Notes: generated from the letters alone by a model not told the origin. 64,000 nucleotides of DNA from Chitinophaga nivalis (GCF_025989125.1 NZ_JAPDNR010000001.1:7490087-7554086), one strand, 5' to 3'; numbered from the stretch's first letter, positions 26,564 through 36,192 are shown. Translations and numbers: made by a program.

Positions 26564-27733
26564 TTAACGTGAGAGGATATCACATACCGCCGCAATTTCT
26601 TCCGGGGTATTGAAGTAATGCGGCGAAAGCCGGATGGCCCAATCCACGCCTTTTTTGGTGAAGTCGATGAGGGATGAGCTTTTGCCTGTTACAGAAAACA
26701 TAATCTGTCCCTGTTGCAGTTTTGCTTTGGTGGCTTCCAGGTCCAGTCCTTCCAGGCGGAACGTCAGGATATTACCCCGCTGCGAGCCTTTGTCCAGCAA
26801 CTGCATACCCGGAATGATTTCCAGGCCTCTGCGCAGCTGTTGCAACAGAAACTGGTTGCGGTCATAAATAGCTGGTATGCCAACTGTATTCGCGTACTTC
26901 ACGGCTTCTTTCAGCCCTACTACCGAAGCATAGGAGAATTCCCACATTTCAAAACGCCGGGCCGTAGCCTGAATCGTATACTCATTTACGTTAGTCCAGT
27001 CAGCGCCCCGCATATCAATGAACAGGGGTTCCAGTCCTTCGGATAATACGCGGTCAGATACATACAGGAAACCGGTGCCCCGCGGACCTCTCAAAAACTT
27101 CCGGCCCGTAGTAGCCAGGAAATCGCAGCCAATGGCCTGTACATCCACGACCAGCTGTCCTACCGACTGACAGGCATCCAGCAGGTACCAGCAGTTATAC
27201 TGGCGGCATATTTTCCCCACTGCTTCTGCAGGCTGTACCAGTCCGGAGTTGGTAGGGATATGTGTCATCGACACCAGTACGGGGCGGTGTTGTTGCACCA
27301 GTTTTTCGAAATGATCCAGATCGAGGTCGCCATTAGGCAAGGTGGTACCTCTCACCAGCTGTATGCCGAAGCGTTTCTGCAATGCCAGAAATGCAATCTG
27401 GTTGGAGATATAATCATCCTCCGTGGTCAGTATCACATCGCCCTGCCGGAAAGGAACGGCTGATAAAGCCCTGGCATAGGCATCCGTGGCATTATAGGTG
27501 AAGGCAATATTGGCCGGCCGGGTGTTGAGCAAGTTGGCCACTTCCGTATAAAAAGCGCCTATATCCGCCTGCCGTTTATCCGACACCTCATAACCGCCCC
27601 ACACTTCCTCTTCCTGTAAATAGTTGGTCATAGCCGCCATTACCGGTTTCGGCATCAGGGAAGATCCTGCACTGTTCATGAATAATTTTCCCTGCAGCCC
27701 TATTGTGTCCTGTCTGATCTGATGAATGTCCAT
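26564..27733 (-). CDS. Class V aminotransferase-fold PLP enzyme
   Basis: A 389-residue cytosolic PLP enzyme of the cysteine desulfurase / isopenicillin-N epimerase group. Landmarks are the N-terminal FMNSAGSSLMP, TYNATDAYARAL, the Asp of WYLLDACQSVGQ, and the PLP-binding Lys in LATTGRKFLRGPRGTGFLYV. It lacks a clear Cys-bearing catalytic loop of IscS/SufS desulfurases, so an epimerase, lyase or aminotransferase activity is as likely. The GNAT gene upstream ends about 30 bp before this start, so the two probably form an operon ending in the strong hairpin. Confidence 0.85.
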   Translation of the reverse strand: MDIHQIRQDTIGLQGKLFMNSAGSSLMPKPVMAAMTNYLQEEEVWGGYEVSDKRQADIGAFYTEVANLLNTRPANIAFTYNATDAYARALSAVPFRQGDVILTTEDDYISNQIAFLALQKRFGIQLVRGTTLPNGDLDLDHFEKLVQQHRPVLVSMTHIPTNSGLVQPAEAVGKICRQYNCWYLLDACQSVGQLVVDVQAIGCDFLATTGRKFLRGPRGTGFLYVSDRVLSEGLEPLFIDMRGADWTNVNEYTIQATARRFEMWEFSYASVVGLKEAVKYANTVGIPAIYDRNQFLLQQLRRGLEIIPGMQLLDKGSQRGNILTFRLEGLDLEATKAKLQQGQIMFSVTGKSSSLIDFTKKGVDWAIRLSPHYFNTPEEIAAVCDILSR

Positions 27734-27762
27734 AATAGATATTGATATAATTTACAATCGTG

Positions 27763-28350
27763 TTATGCTGTGTGGCGTGTGGAAAAATCTGCCTGCAACA
27801 GGGCGTACATGTTGATGTTATACCATTTCCCTTCCCAGTACAACCATTGCCGCAGCAGCCCTTCGTGCAGGAATCCGCTTTTTTCCAGCACCTTTTCGGA
27901 GGCCACATTACCCGGCATCACCTCTGCTTCTATCCGGTTTACTGCCAGCGTATGAAACCCATATGCCAGGACGGCTGTCAGCGCTTCCGTAATGAATCCT
28001 TTTCCCCAGTAGGCAGGCTCCAATGCATATACGATTACTCCTTTGCGTCCTTTTGTATAACTATTGAAGCCAATGGTACCAATCATTTCCTGTTGGCCCT
28101 TTAATGCAATTCCCCAGCGTATCGCGGCTTCTTCCCGTTGCCGTTCCCGGAACATGCCAATAATCCGTAACGTATCGGCAGTGGTATGCAGCGGTACCAC
28201 ATTATAAAAAGCAGTCACCTCCGGATTCGTGAACAAACGAAGCAGGTCGGCGGCATGCGTATCTTTTATTTCGATGAGATCCAGCCTGTCTGTACTTAAT
28301 AACGGGAAAGGGGTAGGTGCTGTCGGCATAAAATCCTGATTAACATTCAT
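27763..28350 (-). CDS. GNAT-family N-acetyltransferase, RimJ/RimL type
   Basis: About 195 residues from the ATG at 28350; an ATG at 28329 has a better AGGA ribosome site and gives 188. The longer frame to 28515 runs through the sulfatase end and is rejected. The acetyl-CoA loop region YALEPAYWGKGFITEALTAV and the RimJ/L-type ending NVASEKVLEKSGFLHEGLLR are clear. Members acetylate ribosomal-protein N-termini or small amines; the target here is unknown. It is likely co-transcribed with the class V aminotransferase-like gene. Confidence 0.87.
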   Translation of the reverse strand: MNVNQDFMPTAPTPFPLLSTDRLDLIEIKDTHAADLLRLFTNPEVTAFYNVVPLHTTADTLRIIGMFRERQREEAAIRWGIALKGQQEMIGTIGFNSYTKGRKGVIVYALEPAYWGKGFITEALTAVLAYGFHTLAVNRIEAEVMPGNVASEKVLEKSGFLHEGLLRQWLYWEGKWYNINMYALLQADFSTRHTA

Positions 28351-28403
28351 ACGGATAAATATAGGGTAAATAATGCTGATAAACCAACACCTGCCTATAA
28401 TAC

Positions 28404-28437
28404 CGGAACGGCCGCCACTTTGCAGTGGCGGCCGTTC
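28404..28437. terminator. GC-rich 15-bp hairpin after the sulfatase gene
   Basis: Arms at 28404-28418 and 28423-28437 are perfectly complementary with a 4-base loop. It begins 20 bp beyond the sulfatase stop (minus direction). The stem is strong but no T-run follows, so Rho-independent termination would be imperfect. Confidence 0.5.
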
Positions 28438-28456
28438 CCCTCCGGGGGAAATGCAT

Positions 28457-30547
28457 TTATGGTTCCTGATAAAAAACCGTTGCCGGGATATCTTGCCGCG
28501 GGATACCCGGGCCACTCCATTGCAAACTGCTCACCGGTTTCCGGGCAGTGGTTTGTTTATAATACAGCCGGAAAGGGTGTAATCCTTTTTTCAGGTGCAT
28601 GGCGCCTTGTTTCACCGTTCCTGGTGTATAGCCATAGTCGGCATCTATGACCGCTGCATCATGTATACGCAGGAAAGCGCCTGCCGCCGCCTGCACATAA
28701 AAAGTATACCTGCCATCCGCCGGGATATGCAGGTAGCCTTCATAACAAAGGGTTTGTTTAGCATGCAACTGCTCCTTTGCCATCCGGGAGGCGTGGCCGG
28801 TAAGCGCCGGCGTCAGTGCACCCGTGGCCGGAATCCAGGGGTATTGCCCGGCATATGTTTTCCAGCGGACACCTTTCACCGGATGGCTGACTGCTACCGC
28901 CGGTACCCCCGCCGTATCATAAGGCCGCGGGGCGGTGCTGTCGGGCATCCTGCCTTGCAGCACCTTAGCCTTCAACTGTGCCTGCAAAGCAGCCATGCCA
29001 CCATTGGCGGCCAGGTTGGTGGTTTCTTTCGGATCTTTTACGATGTCATAAATTTCAAAATCATCTGCTGCCGTTTTGATATCATATCTTACGCCTACAT
29101 GATCGCCGATACGCAGCAGCTGCATCTGATTACGAACACGGTTGCGACGGGCCGGCTCCAGGCTGCTGAAACCGGGGCTGCGGCCCTCGAAGGCATACTC
29201 CACGTATATATTACTGGCTTGCTGCGTGCCGTGGCCGGTTAATGCCGGCAACAGGGAAACGCCGTCTGTACGCACCGGTGGCGGCGTACCGGCGGCGGCC
29301 AGGAAGGTGGGCAGCCAGTCGGAAAAATTGTTGGGCGTTGATATTGTCTTACCCACTGCAATGTGTCCCGGCCAGCTAACGACTACGGGCATACGTACAC
29401 CGCCTTCCCAGCAATCGCGTTTGATACCGTCGAAAGGACCAAAGCTTTTGAAGAACTCCGGTGAGTTGGGGGCATAACCCGCCGGCAGATACGATTCTAT
29501 GGAAGGGCCATTATCGGAGGTAAATACCACCAGGGTATTATCCCCGATATGCAGGTCTTTCAGCAGCTGCAGCAGATCCCCTACTGCATCGTCGAGGCGG
29601 CGGTTGATGGTAGCATATCTTTTATAGGTATCCGGCCAGGGCACTTCCGGCGTTGCCGGATTTTTATCATGATCCCAGGTAGCGGTAGCATAGTCTGGAT
29701 GTACCCAGCTATCGATCGTACCGCCGGCAGTATTGATCATCCGGCCCGGTTTGCCCTCCCATTGTACGCCACCAGTAAGTCCTCCGCCGGCCGGATAAGC
29801 CTGTGCCGGCAGTTCCAGTACGGCATGCGGCAGGTCGTAGGCCAGGTATAGCATAAACGGTTTGGCGGCTGGTTGCTGCTGCTGGCGGATGATCCAGTTT
29901 TTGGCGGCGGCGGTCCACAGATCGCCTGTATAACATTTATCCAGTCCGGCTGCCACTTCCGTACGGTTTTCCCATACCTGTTTGGCGCCTCTGTATTTAC
30001 CTTCTTTGGGATAGTGTTCATGCCCATCTGCATGGCGCATATATCCATAAAAATAGTCGAAGCCCCTGTTGAGCGGATGTGCAGGCCAGTCGGGTCCTTC
30101 CCCGTCTCCCTGCAGGCCCCACTTACCAATAACAGCGGTCGTATAGCCGGTAGACTGCAGTACATTGGCGATGTTATAATTTGCTTCCAGCGCTTTATCA
30201 AACTGGTTATCTCTTACCTGGGCATGGCCCTGGTGTACGCCAGACAACAAGGAAGCCCGGGAAGGCGCGCATACAGGCGCATTACAATAACTCTGGGTGA
30301 GGATGGCGCCGCCGGCAGCCATGCTGTCTATATGCGGACTCAGTTGCCAGGGTTCACTTTTATCGTGCTGCCGTTGCCGTTGTTGCTGAAAAAAGACACC
30401 AATATCCCCGAATCCCAGGTCATCTGTAAGTATGAAAATAATGTTCGGCTTTTTCACCGTTGGCGCGGCAGGAGATAACTGCGCCTGTGCAGACAGCCCT
30501 AACAGTATACCCGCTACTGCCGGCATACGACGGATTATTTTTCTCAT
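28457..30547 (-). CDS. Secreted sulfatase with C-terminal PA14 domain
   Basis: A 696-residue exported hydrolase. The signal peptide spans about 1-22 (ending LSAQAQ). The type I sulfatase domain (about 33-540) has metal ligands in FILTDDLGFGD and the activation motif C-A-P-S-R at 93-97, in which the Cys becomes formylglycine, then GKWGLQGDG and VFTSDNGPS. The C-terminal 140 residues form a PA14-like carbohydrate-binding domain (YEGYLHIPADGRYTFYV). It should cleave sulfate esters, probably from polysaccharide or host glycan, in the periplasm or on the cell surface. No anaerobic sulfatase-maturing enzyme is seen nearby. It stands alone between a GNAT gene and an AraC-type regulator. Confidence 0.93.
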   Translation of the reverse strand: MRKIIRRMPAVAGILLGLSAQAQLSPAAPTVKKPNIIFILTDDLGFGDIGVFFQQQRQRQHDKSEPWQLSPHIDSMAAGGAILTQSYCNAPVCAPSRASLLSGVHQGHAQVRDNQFDKALEANYNIANVLQSTGYTTAVIGKWGLQGDGEGPDWPAHPLNRGFDYFYGYMRHADGHEHYPKEGKYRGAKQVWENRTEVAAGLDKCYTGDLWTAAAKNWIIRQQQQPAAKPFMLYLAYDLPHAVLELPAQAYPAGGGLTGGVQWEGKPGRMINTAGGTIDSWVHPDYATATWDHDKNPATPEVPWPDTYKRYATINRRLDDAVGDLLQLLKDLHIGDNTLVVFTSDNGPSIESYLPAGYAPNSPEFFKSFGPFDGIKRDCWEGGVRMPVVVSWPGHIAVGKTISTPNNFSDWLPTFLAAAGTPPPVRTDGVSLLPALTGHGTQQASNIYVEYAFEGRSPGFSSLEPARRNRVRNQMQLLRIGDHVGVRYDIKTAADDFEIYDIVKDPKETTNLAANGGMAALQAQLKAKVLQGRMPDSTAPRPYDTAGVPAVAVSHPVKGVRWKTYAGQYPWIPATGALTPALTGHASRMAKEQLHAKQTLCYEGYLHIPADGRYTFYVQAAAGAFLRIHDAAVIDADYGYTPGTVKQGAMHLKKGLHPFRLYYKQTTARKPVSSLQWSGPGIPRQDIPATVFYQEP

Positions 30548-30679
30548 TGTACGCTGTATTTATGCACATAGCCATTCCTTTTACAGCCAGACTATGTAAT
30601 TGTTCATCCTGTAAATAAATTCAATAAAAAGGGGAAATCCAAATGTCTGTGCTGATAAAAAGGGAACGATTATAACGCT

Positions 30680-31597
30680 CTACGCTGAAAAGGAGCCATC
30701 CATTCCATTCAGGAATTTATACGCATTCGGTGTGTGGCCTACCCGTTGTTTGAATAAGCGGGTAAAATGTTGCGGGTACCTGAATCCCAATTCATAAGCT
30801 ATCTCGCTGACGGATTTGCGATCATCAAAAATACGTTCTTTGGCCACCTCGATTATTTTTGACTGTATGTATTCCTGCGCTGATTTGCCGGTTTCTTTTT
30901 TGATCAGGTCTCCAAAATAATTGGCGGAAAGATGTAACTGGTCTGCACTCCAGGCGACTGTGGGTAAACCATTGAGCTGCGGTTTATCTGATCGGAAATA
31001 ATCCTGTAGTAGTTGTTCAAACTTTTCCAATACGCCTTTGTGTACATGATCCCGTGTAATGAATTGCCGGTCGTAAAAACGGCTGCAATAATTTAAGAAC
31101 AATTCTATGTTGGATACGATCAGCTTTTTACTATGTTTATCAATCGCCTGTTGTAATTCATAGGCTATTTTGTCAAAACAATCCGTCACCATTTTCAGCT
31201 CTTTTTCAGACAGGTGCAATGCTTCATAGGTATCATAGGAGAAAAAGCTATAGTCCGACATATGCTTCCCTAAAGCCGTACCATGCAGTAAATCAGGATG
31301 AAAGACCAATGCCATACCGGATGGTTGATAATATTCCTTACTTGTTACGGCAGCTACCTGTCCGGGCGCAAAGAATACCAGTGTGCCATCCTGATAATCG
31401 TAGGCGTTATTACCATACTTGATGTCCCCACACTTTACCTGCTTCAATACAATACAGTACAGGCCGAAGTGCATTTTATACTGCCGCCGGGGCGCCGCCC
31501 TGGCAAAGTCTACAACATTCACCAACGGATGTAAGGTGTCATTATTATTGAAAGCATTGTAATCTGCCACACGATCAAAGGTGATGATGGGATCCAT
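30680..31597 (-). CDS. AraC-family transcriptional regulator
   Basis: A 305-residue protein from the ATG at 31597 (a TTG two codons upstream is the frame's end). The N-terminal half is a cupin-like sensor (FARAAPRRQYKMHFGLYCIVL, LVFFAPGQVAAV). The C-terminal half has the two helix-turn-helix motifs of AraC/XylS (LSANYFGDLIKKETGKS and SVSEIAYELGFRYPQHFTRLFKQ). It is divergent from an aldo/keto reductase gene, with promoter-like boxes in the 166-bp gap, so it probably controls that reductase. Confidence 0.92.
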   Translation of the reverse strand: MDPIITFDRVADYNAFNNNDTLHPLVNVVDFARAAPRRQYKMHFGLYCIVLKQVKCGDIKYGNNAYDYQDGTLVFFAPGQVAAVTSKEYYQPSGMALVFHPDLLHGTALGKHMSDYSFFSYDTYEALHLSEKELKMVTDCFDKIAYELQQAIDKHSKKLIVSNIELFLNYCSRFYDRQFITRDHVHKGVLEKFEQLLQDYFRSDKPQLNGLPTVAWSADQLHLSANYFGDLIKKETGKSAQEYIQSKIIEVAKERIFDDRKSVSEIAYELGFRYPQHFTRLFKQRVGHTPNAYKFLNGMDGSFSA

Positions 31598-31616
31598 ACG
31601 CAAATGATTTGTACCA

Positions 31617-31645
31617 CAAATTTAAACTATTGTCTGGCCGCTCAA
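31617..31645 (-). promoter_or_regulatory. Candidate promoter of the AraC-family gene
   Basis: On the minus strand TAAATTTG (31617-31624) matches the Bacteroidota -7 box TAnnTTTG exactly, and a TTG (31643-31645) lies 18 bases upstream as a -33 element. The box is about 20 bases upstream of the start codon. Confidence 0.45.
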
Positions 31646-31763
31646 CTGTTATTTTGGTCCTATCAGTAATAATGGTACCTAAAACAGTAATCTGTCTACA
31701 CAAACACCTGTTTTTCCGCCAGACCTTTGTGGTCATTTATCAGCTTTTTATAAAAAATATAGC

Positions 31764-32747
31764 ATGAAAAAGAGAAAACTTGGCAACAGCGGACTGGAAG
31801 TATCTACGCTGGGATTGGGCTGCATGGGCCTCAGTTTCGGGTATGGCCCCGCCACTGATAAAACGGAAGCCATCCGGCTGTTGCAGACAGCCTTTGATAG
31901 CGGTGTTACCTTTTTTGATACCGCAGAAGCATATGGCCCTTATGACAACGAAACCTTGTTGGGAGAAGCCCTGGCACCTTTCAGAAAAGAGGTGGTGATT
32001 GCCACTAAATTTGGTTTCAAAGATGGCATCGTGGGCAAGGGCATGGATAGCCGGCCAGAGCATATCAGGGCTTATGTAGATGAAGCGTTAACCCGGTTAC
32101 GGACAGATGTGATTGATTTACTTTATCAACATCGGGTAGACCCTGCGGTGCCGATTGAAGACGTAGCCGGTACCGTAAAAGACCTGATACAAGCGGGTAA
32201 AGTGAAACACTTTGGTCTTTCCGAAGCAGGCGTACAAACCATCCGCCGGGCGCATGCCGTACAGCCGGTAGCGGCTTTACAAAGTGAGTTTTCGCTGTGG
32301 TGGCAGGAACCGGCACAGGAAATACTGCCGGTACTGGAGGAATTAGGCATTGGCTTCGTACCGTTCAGTCCTTTAGGCAGGGGATTTTTAACCGGCGCCA
32401 TCAAAGAAGATACGCAGTTTGACAGCAGTGATCTCAGAAACTCGTTACCCCGTCTTGCTGAAGAGAACCGAAAAGCCAATCAGGCAATGGTTACGCTGTT
32501 GCAAAACATCGCTACGGAGAAACAGGCAACACCGGCACAGATTGCATTGGCCTGGCTGCTGGCACAAAAGCCCTGGATTGTTCCTATTCCGGGTACGACG
32601 AAGCTGCACCGCTTGCAGGAAAATCTGGGCGCCGCTGCCATTGAACTGACACCTGCGGATGTAGTAAAAATAGACAAAGCGGCGGCGGATATAACGGTAC
32701 AAGGCGACAGATATCCTGCCCACTTACAGTCCAGCGTAGACAGATAA
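31764..32747 (+). CDS. Aldo/keto reductase
   Basis: A 327-residue NADPH-dependent TIM-barrel oxidoreductase. The catalytic tetrad is visible: Asp52 (FFDTAEAYG), Tyr57, Lys82 (ATKFGF) and His123 (YQHRVD). LGLGCMGLS near the start and the C-terminal PIPGTTKLHRLQENL (cofactor-binding) match the AKR13-like group that reduces small aldehydes and ketones. The substrate is unknown. It is transcribed divergently from the AraC-type regulator and ends in a perfect convergent terminator. Confidence 0.93.
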   Translation: MKKRKLGNSGLEVSTLGLGCMGLSFGYGPATDKTEAIRLLQTAFDSGVTFFDTAEAYGPYDNETLLGEALAPFRKEVVIATKFGFKDGIVGKGMDSRPEHIRAYVDEALTRLRTDVIDLLYQHRVDPAVPIEDVAGTVKDLIQAGKVKHFGLSEAGVQTIRRAHAVQPVAALQSEFSLWWQEPAQEILPVLEELGIGFVPFSPLGRGFLTGAIKEDTQFDSSDLRNSLPRLAEENRKANQAMVTLLQNIATEKQATPAQIALAWLLAQKPWIVPIPGTTKLHRLQENLGAAAIELTPADVVKIDKAAADITVQGDRYPAHLQSSVDR

Positions 32748-32826
32748 AGCGTTACACGCCATCAGGTCTGACTATTTTCCTATTATAGCCATCGTTCTGT
32801 TGTAATATAACGTTAACGCCTATATT

Positions 32827-32880
32827 AAAAATATTTTCTTCTTTCCGGACATTTTGCACCGGAAAGAAGAAAATATTTTT
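32827..32880. terminator. Perfect 22-bp bidirectional terminator
   Basis: Arms at 32827-32848 and 32859-32880 are perfectly complementary, with a 10-base loop and A/T runs on both outer sides. It separates the convergent aldo/keto reductase and Gfo/Idh/MocA genes. Confidence 0.92.
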
Positions 32881-32883
32881 TTC

Positions 32884-34245
32884 TCAGAGGGTAAATACCT
32901 TTCCTCCTACCATCACCTCCTGCGTGGCTTCATCAAACGTGGCCTTCATACCGGTGCGATAGGCCGCATTACCCATGATGAGCGCAATGGCATGTGAATA
33001 AGCCGCTTCAATGGGTGCATTGGGTTGTACCCGTTTGCGCACACATTCCATCCAGTTGCGCACGTGCGCATTGGTGAGCTGATCTGCGCCTGTATTGGCG
33101 CTGGTAGTTGCTACTTCCGTGGATTTCAAGGTTTGTTCGGAGAGCAGGTTGGCATGTAATCCCATCTCCTGTGCTTCTTTTTCTTTCAGGCCGCCGGTGG
33201 CGCTGATTTTATTGGAAGCCATATCAATGGTACCGCCGTTGGAATAGTAGATTTCCTTGATGCCGCCGGCAGAATTATGAAAACGGCTGCTGTACATTAC
33301 CTGAAAACCGCTGGTAGGATCATCCTGCGGACCGTAATCAAAAACGGCCGTCAGGGTATCCGGATTTTTGCGGCCATCTTTCCACATGTAGATACCGCCG
33401 TTGGCGACCGCGCTGCGGGGATGTTTCAATCCGCTGAACCAATGTACCGTGTCGATCTGGTGGGTCATCCACTGCCCGAAGATACCGGAGGAATAGGGCC
33501 AGAAGAGGCGGTATTCGAGGTATTTACGCGGGTCCCAGCTGTCTTTCGGGCGGCCGGCCAGGAAGCGTTGCCAGTCGGTATCCGATTCGCGGATCTGGCT
33601 CACGAGTTCCGGACGGCGCCACCGGCCTGGTTGATTCACGTTCCAGGTCATTTCCACCATTGTGATCGGCCCGAATTTGCCGGCATGGATAAAGTCGGCT
33701 GCGAGGCGGTAGCTATTGCCACTGCGGCGCTGCGTGCCTACCTGCATGATTCTTTTGGAATCCTTCACCGCCTTTAAGGCTTTGCGGGCATCTTCCATGG
33801 TCTCCGCAAAGGGTTTCTCACTATATACATCGCAGTTATTCTTCACCGCTTCTATCGTATGCCAGGCGTGCTGGAAATCGGCGGAAGCGATAAACACGGC
33901 ATCGAGGTGTTTGATCCGGTATAACTCATCATTATTCATACAGGCCTGTACGTTATGGCCCGTTTGCTGCTCTAAAAACGCTTTACCTTCTTCCCTTCTG
34001 CGGTTCCAGATATCCGATACCGCAATGAGATCGAAGTTCAGTTCCTTATTGTTATTAAAGAAGCTGGGCAGCAACGCCTGGCGGGCCCGGTCTGAGAAAC
34101 CTACCAATCCCACATTTACCCGGTCGTTGGCGCCCATAATACGGGCATAGCTGGCAGCCGGCATTCCCATGGCGCTGACCGCAATCCCCGCTCCTGCCAG
34201 TACGGACTGTTGCAGGAATTCCCTTCTTGTTTTTTTTGATGACAT
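32884..34245 (-). CDS. Tat-exported Gfo/Idh/MocA-family oxidoreductase
   Basis: A 453-residue protein. The N-terminus TRREFLQQSVLAGAG with twin Arg at 7-8 and an Ala-rich stretch is a Tat signal. The Rossmann domain follows (VNVGLVGFSDRARQ, AVSDIW, DAVFIASADFQHAWH) with the family motif SEKPFAE (Glu143-Lys144-Pro145). The C-terminal alpha/beta domain contains the substrate His region (WMTHQIDTVHW). It uses NAD(P), which may be bound before export in the folded state. Likely a sugar or inositol dehydrogenase; the substrate is unknown. The secreted xylose-isomerase-like gene ends about 30 bp upstream, so both form an operon for periplasmic sugar conversion. Confidence 0.92.
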   Translation of the reverse strand: MSSKKTRREFLQQSVLAGAGIAVSAMGMPAASYARIMGANDRVNVGLVGFSDRARQALLPSFFNNNKELNFDLIAVSDIWNRRREEGKAFLEQQTGHNVQACMNNDELYRIKHLDAVFIASADFQHAWHTIEAVKNNCDVYSEKPFAETMEDARKALKAVKDSKRIMQVGTQRRSGNSYRLAADFIHAGKFGPITMVEMTWNVNQPGRWRRPELVSQIRESDTDWQRFLAGRPKDSWDPRKYLEYRLFWPYSSGIFGQWMTHQIDTVHWFSGLKHPRSAVANGGIYMWKDGRKNPDTLTAVFDYGPQDDPTSGFQVMYSSRFHNSAGGIKEIYYSNGGTIDMASNKISATGGLKEKEAQEMGLHANLLSEQTLKSTEVATTSANTGADQLTNAHVRNWMECVRKRVQPNAPIEAAYSHAIALIMGNAAYRTGMKATFDEATQEVMVGGKVFTL

Positions 34246-34276
34246 GTGCAGTTTTTTTCGGTTGATGATGATGTGA

Positions 34277-35152
34277 TTATTTTTTTATGCCGGTAGTATA
34301 CCAGACTTCCCGGATCTGTGCCTGCAGGTATTGCTGTGCGGGCAGATACTGCGCAGCCGGATTTTCCCAGCGGCATTCCAGCATGATACGACCCTGATAA
34401 CCTATTTTATGCAACGCGGCCAGGTAGGGCCGGAAGTCTTGTTTACCCACGCCGGGCGGCGCTCTCTTTTCTCTTTCTGCAATATGACAATGCACCAGGT
34501 TACCCGCTGTTTTTTCGATGATCGCAGCCGGCTCCTCTTCTCTGAGCATATGGTAGATGTCTGCCGTTAGTTTAAAAGCAGGATGATTGACTGCTTGTAC
34601 GATTTCGTTGGCCGCAGCCACGGTATTGATAAAATTGGTTTCGGAGCGGTTCAGGTTTTCGATGGCGATGGTACAATGATGCCGGGCGGCGATATCCGCC
34701 ATTTTCCGGACGAGGCGTATGAACTGCTGTACGGCGGCGGTACTATCTGTACCTGCCGGAATACGGCGGGCTTCCCCACTACCCAGTACAATTAGTTGTA
34801 TGCCGACCTTTGCTGCGCGCTCCATCACAGTTTCCACATACTGTAAAACGGCCGGTTCGTCTGCAGCGGGGCCTATCAGTTTCAGCTGGCCCGGAATAAA
34901 TACATTACAGGATTGCAGGCGGCAGCGGGCTTGCAAGAGCCGTGGCAGCTGCGCCCGGAACTGGCTGTCGCTGACGGCAGGGGATAATATTTTTTTGACG
35001 GTTTCCTCCAGGCAAACAAAACCGGCGGCGGCGGCGAGGCTATCATTTTCCACCATGGTGGCGATGCCTATCCTCGGCCATCGCGTTTGTGCATTCGATT
35101 GCAAAAATAAGGCTAAAGAAACGGTCAAAGTCAGCAGCAGCTTCATTTTCAT
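34277..35152 (-). CDS. Secreted sugar phosphate isomerase/epimerase (xylose-isomerase-like TIM barrel)
   Basis: A 291-residue protein with a signal peptide (about 1-21, ending LFLQSNAQ). The mature part fits the AP-endonuclease-2 / xylose-isomerase-like TIM barrel: metal-ligand candidates are the Glu in AIENLNRSE, Asp in FKLTADIYHML, His in NLVHCHIAER and Glu in IMLECRW. Members isomerise or epimerise sugars and inositol derivatives. It precedes the Tat-exported Gfo/Idh/MocA oxidoreductase by about 30 bp, a pairing common in Bacteroidota sugar-catabolism loci. Confidence 0.87.
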   Translation of the reverse strand: MKMKLLLTLTVSLALFLQSNAQTRWPRIGIATMVENDSLAAAAGFVCLEETVKKILSPAVSDSQFRAQLPRLLQARCRLQSCNVFIPGQLKLIGPAADEPAVLQYVETVMERAAKVGIQLIVLGSGEARRIPAGTDSTAAVQQFIRLVRKMADIAARHHCTIAIENLNRSETNFINTVAAANEIVQAVNHPAFKLTADIYHMLREEEPAAIIEKTAGNLVHCHIAEREKRAPPGVGKQDFRPYLAALHKIGYQGRIMLECRWENPAAQYLPAQQYLQAQIREVWYTTGIKK

Positions 35153-35396
35153 AACGTTTTTACAGCGGTAAACGAATCGGGAACTCCGTTTAAGTTAATC
35201 ACTAAATATGGAATATCAAAACATGCCGGGAAATATTGCTTTTCATCTCCCCAAACAAGATAAGATTAAAAGAAAAGTAATAGTACCGGGGAAAATAAGG
35301 AACGGTAACAAAACGAGAACAATAATTGTAATAAACAATTAAAGAAGATTATTAGCAGATAATACGCAACTTAGCATTTCAGTTTAAACAAGGCAA

Positions 35397-36191
35397 ATGG
35401 ATGCAAACAACGGGCAACCCGACAAACCATTGATTTCGGCAAAGACAGATGCATTTTTTCTGGGTGTATACAACGTGTATGTATTTATGCGTCGCTTCTT
35501 CCGGGAAGCGCTGCGGCCACCGCTGGAAACGTCGGAGTTTATACGGCAATGCTTCCAGGTAGGCTACAAATCACTGGCGTTAATCAGTTTAACCGGTTTT
35601 ATTACCGGACTGGTATTTACCAAACAATCGCGCCCCTCCCTCTCCGAATTTGGCGCTACCTCCTGGCTTCCTTCCCTGATAGCCATTGCAATTGTCAGGG
35701 CACTGGCGCCCCTGGTAACCGCGCTGATATGTGCAGGTAAGGTAGGTTCCAGCATCGGGGCAGAATTGGGCTCTATGAAGGTAACGGAGCAAATAGACGC
35801 CATGGAGGTTTCTGCCATCAATCCGTTTAAATACCTGGTGGTAACGCGGGTGATGGCCACCACAGTGTGTTTACCATTGCTGATGGCATATACCGGTATG
35901 GTAGGGCTGCTGGGATCTTACCTGGATATACACGCCAACGAACAACTCAGCATGGTCGCCTTTTTTCACGATGCCTTTAAAAACATCACCTTCCTCGATT
36001 TTTTTGCTTCTACCATTAAAGCGATGGTATATGGCTTCACCATCGGCATCGTGGGTTGCTACCAGGGATATCATGCCACACAAGGCACACAGGGCGTGGG
36101 TAAAGCCGCCAATACTTCGGTGGTGATTTCCATGTTCCTCATTTTTATTGAAGAGATTATCATTGTTACCATCGTAAACTGGCTCAGATAA
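35397..36191 (+). CDS. mlaE: MlaE-family ABC transporter permease
   Basis: A 264-residue inner-membrane permease with five to six hydrophobic segments and the MlaE hallmark SLIAIAIVRALAPLVTALICAGKVGSSIGAELGSMKVTEQIDAMEV, seen in parts (ICAGKVGSSIGAELGSMKV, then EQIDAM). In Gram-negative bacteria MlaE pairs with MlaF and MlaD to move phospholipids between membranes. An AAGG lies just before the ATG. The MlaF gene starts one base after its stop. I see no MlaB or MlaC gene nearby, as is usual in Bacteroidota. Confidence 0.93.
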   Translation: MDANNGQPDKPLISAKTDAFFLGVYNVYVFMRRFFREALRPPLETSEFIRQCFQVGYKSLALISLTGFITGLVFTKQSRPSLSEFGATSWLPSLIAIAIVRALAPLVTALICAGKVGSSIGAELGSMKVTEQIDAMEVSAINPFKYLVVTRVMATTVCLPLLMAYTGMVGLLGSYLDIHANEQLSMVAFFHDAFKNITFLDFFASTIKAMVYGFTIGIVGCYQGYHATQGTQGVGKAANTSVVISMFLIFIEEIIIVTIVNWLR

Positions 36192-36192
36192 T

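Noticed and set aside
31700..31763. Promoter of the aldo/keto reductase (GACCTTTG near 31727)
   Set aside because: It departs from TAnnTTTG at the first base and lacks a -33 element at the right distance, so it is too weak to list.
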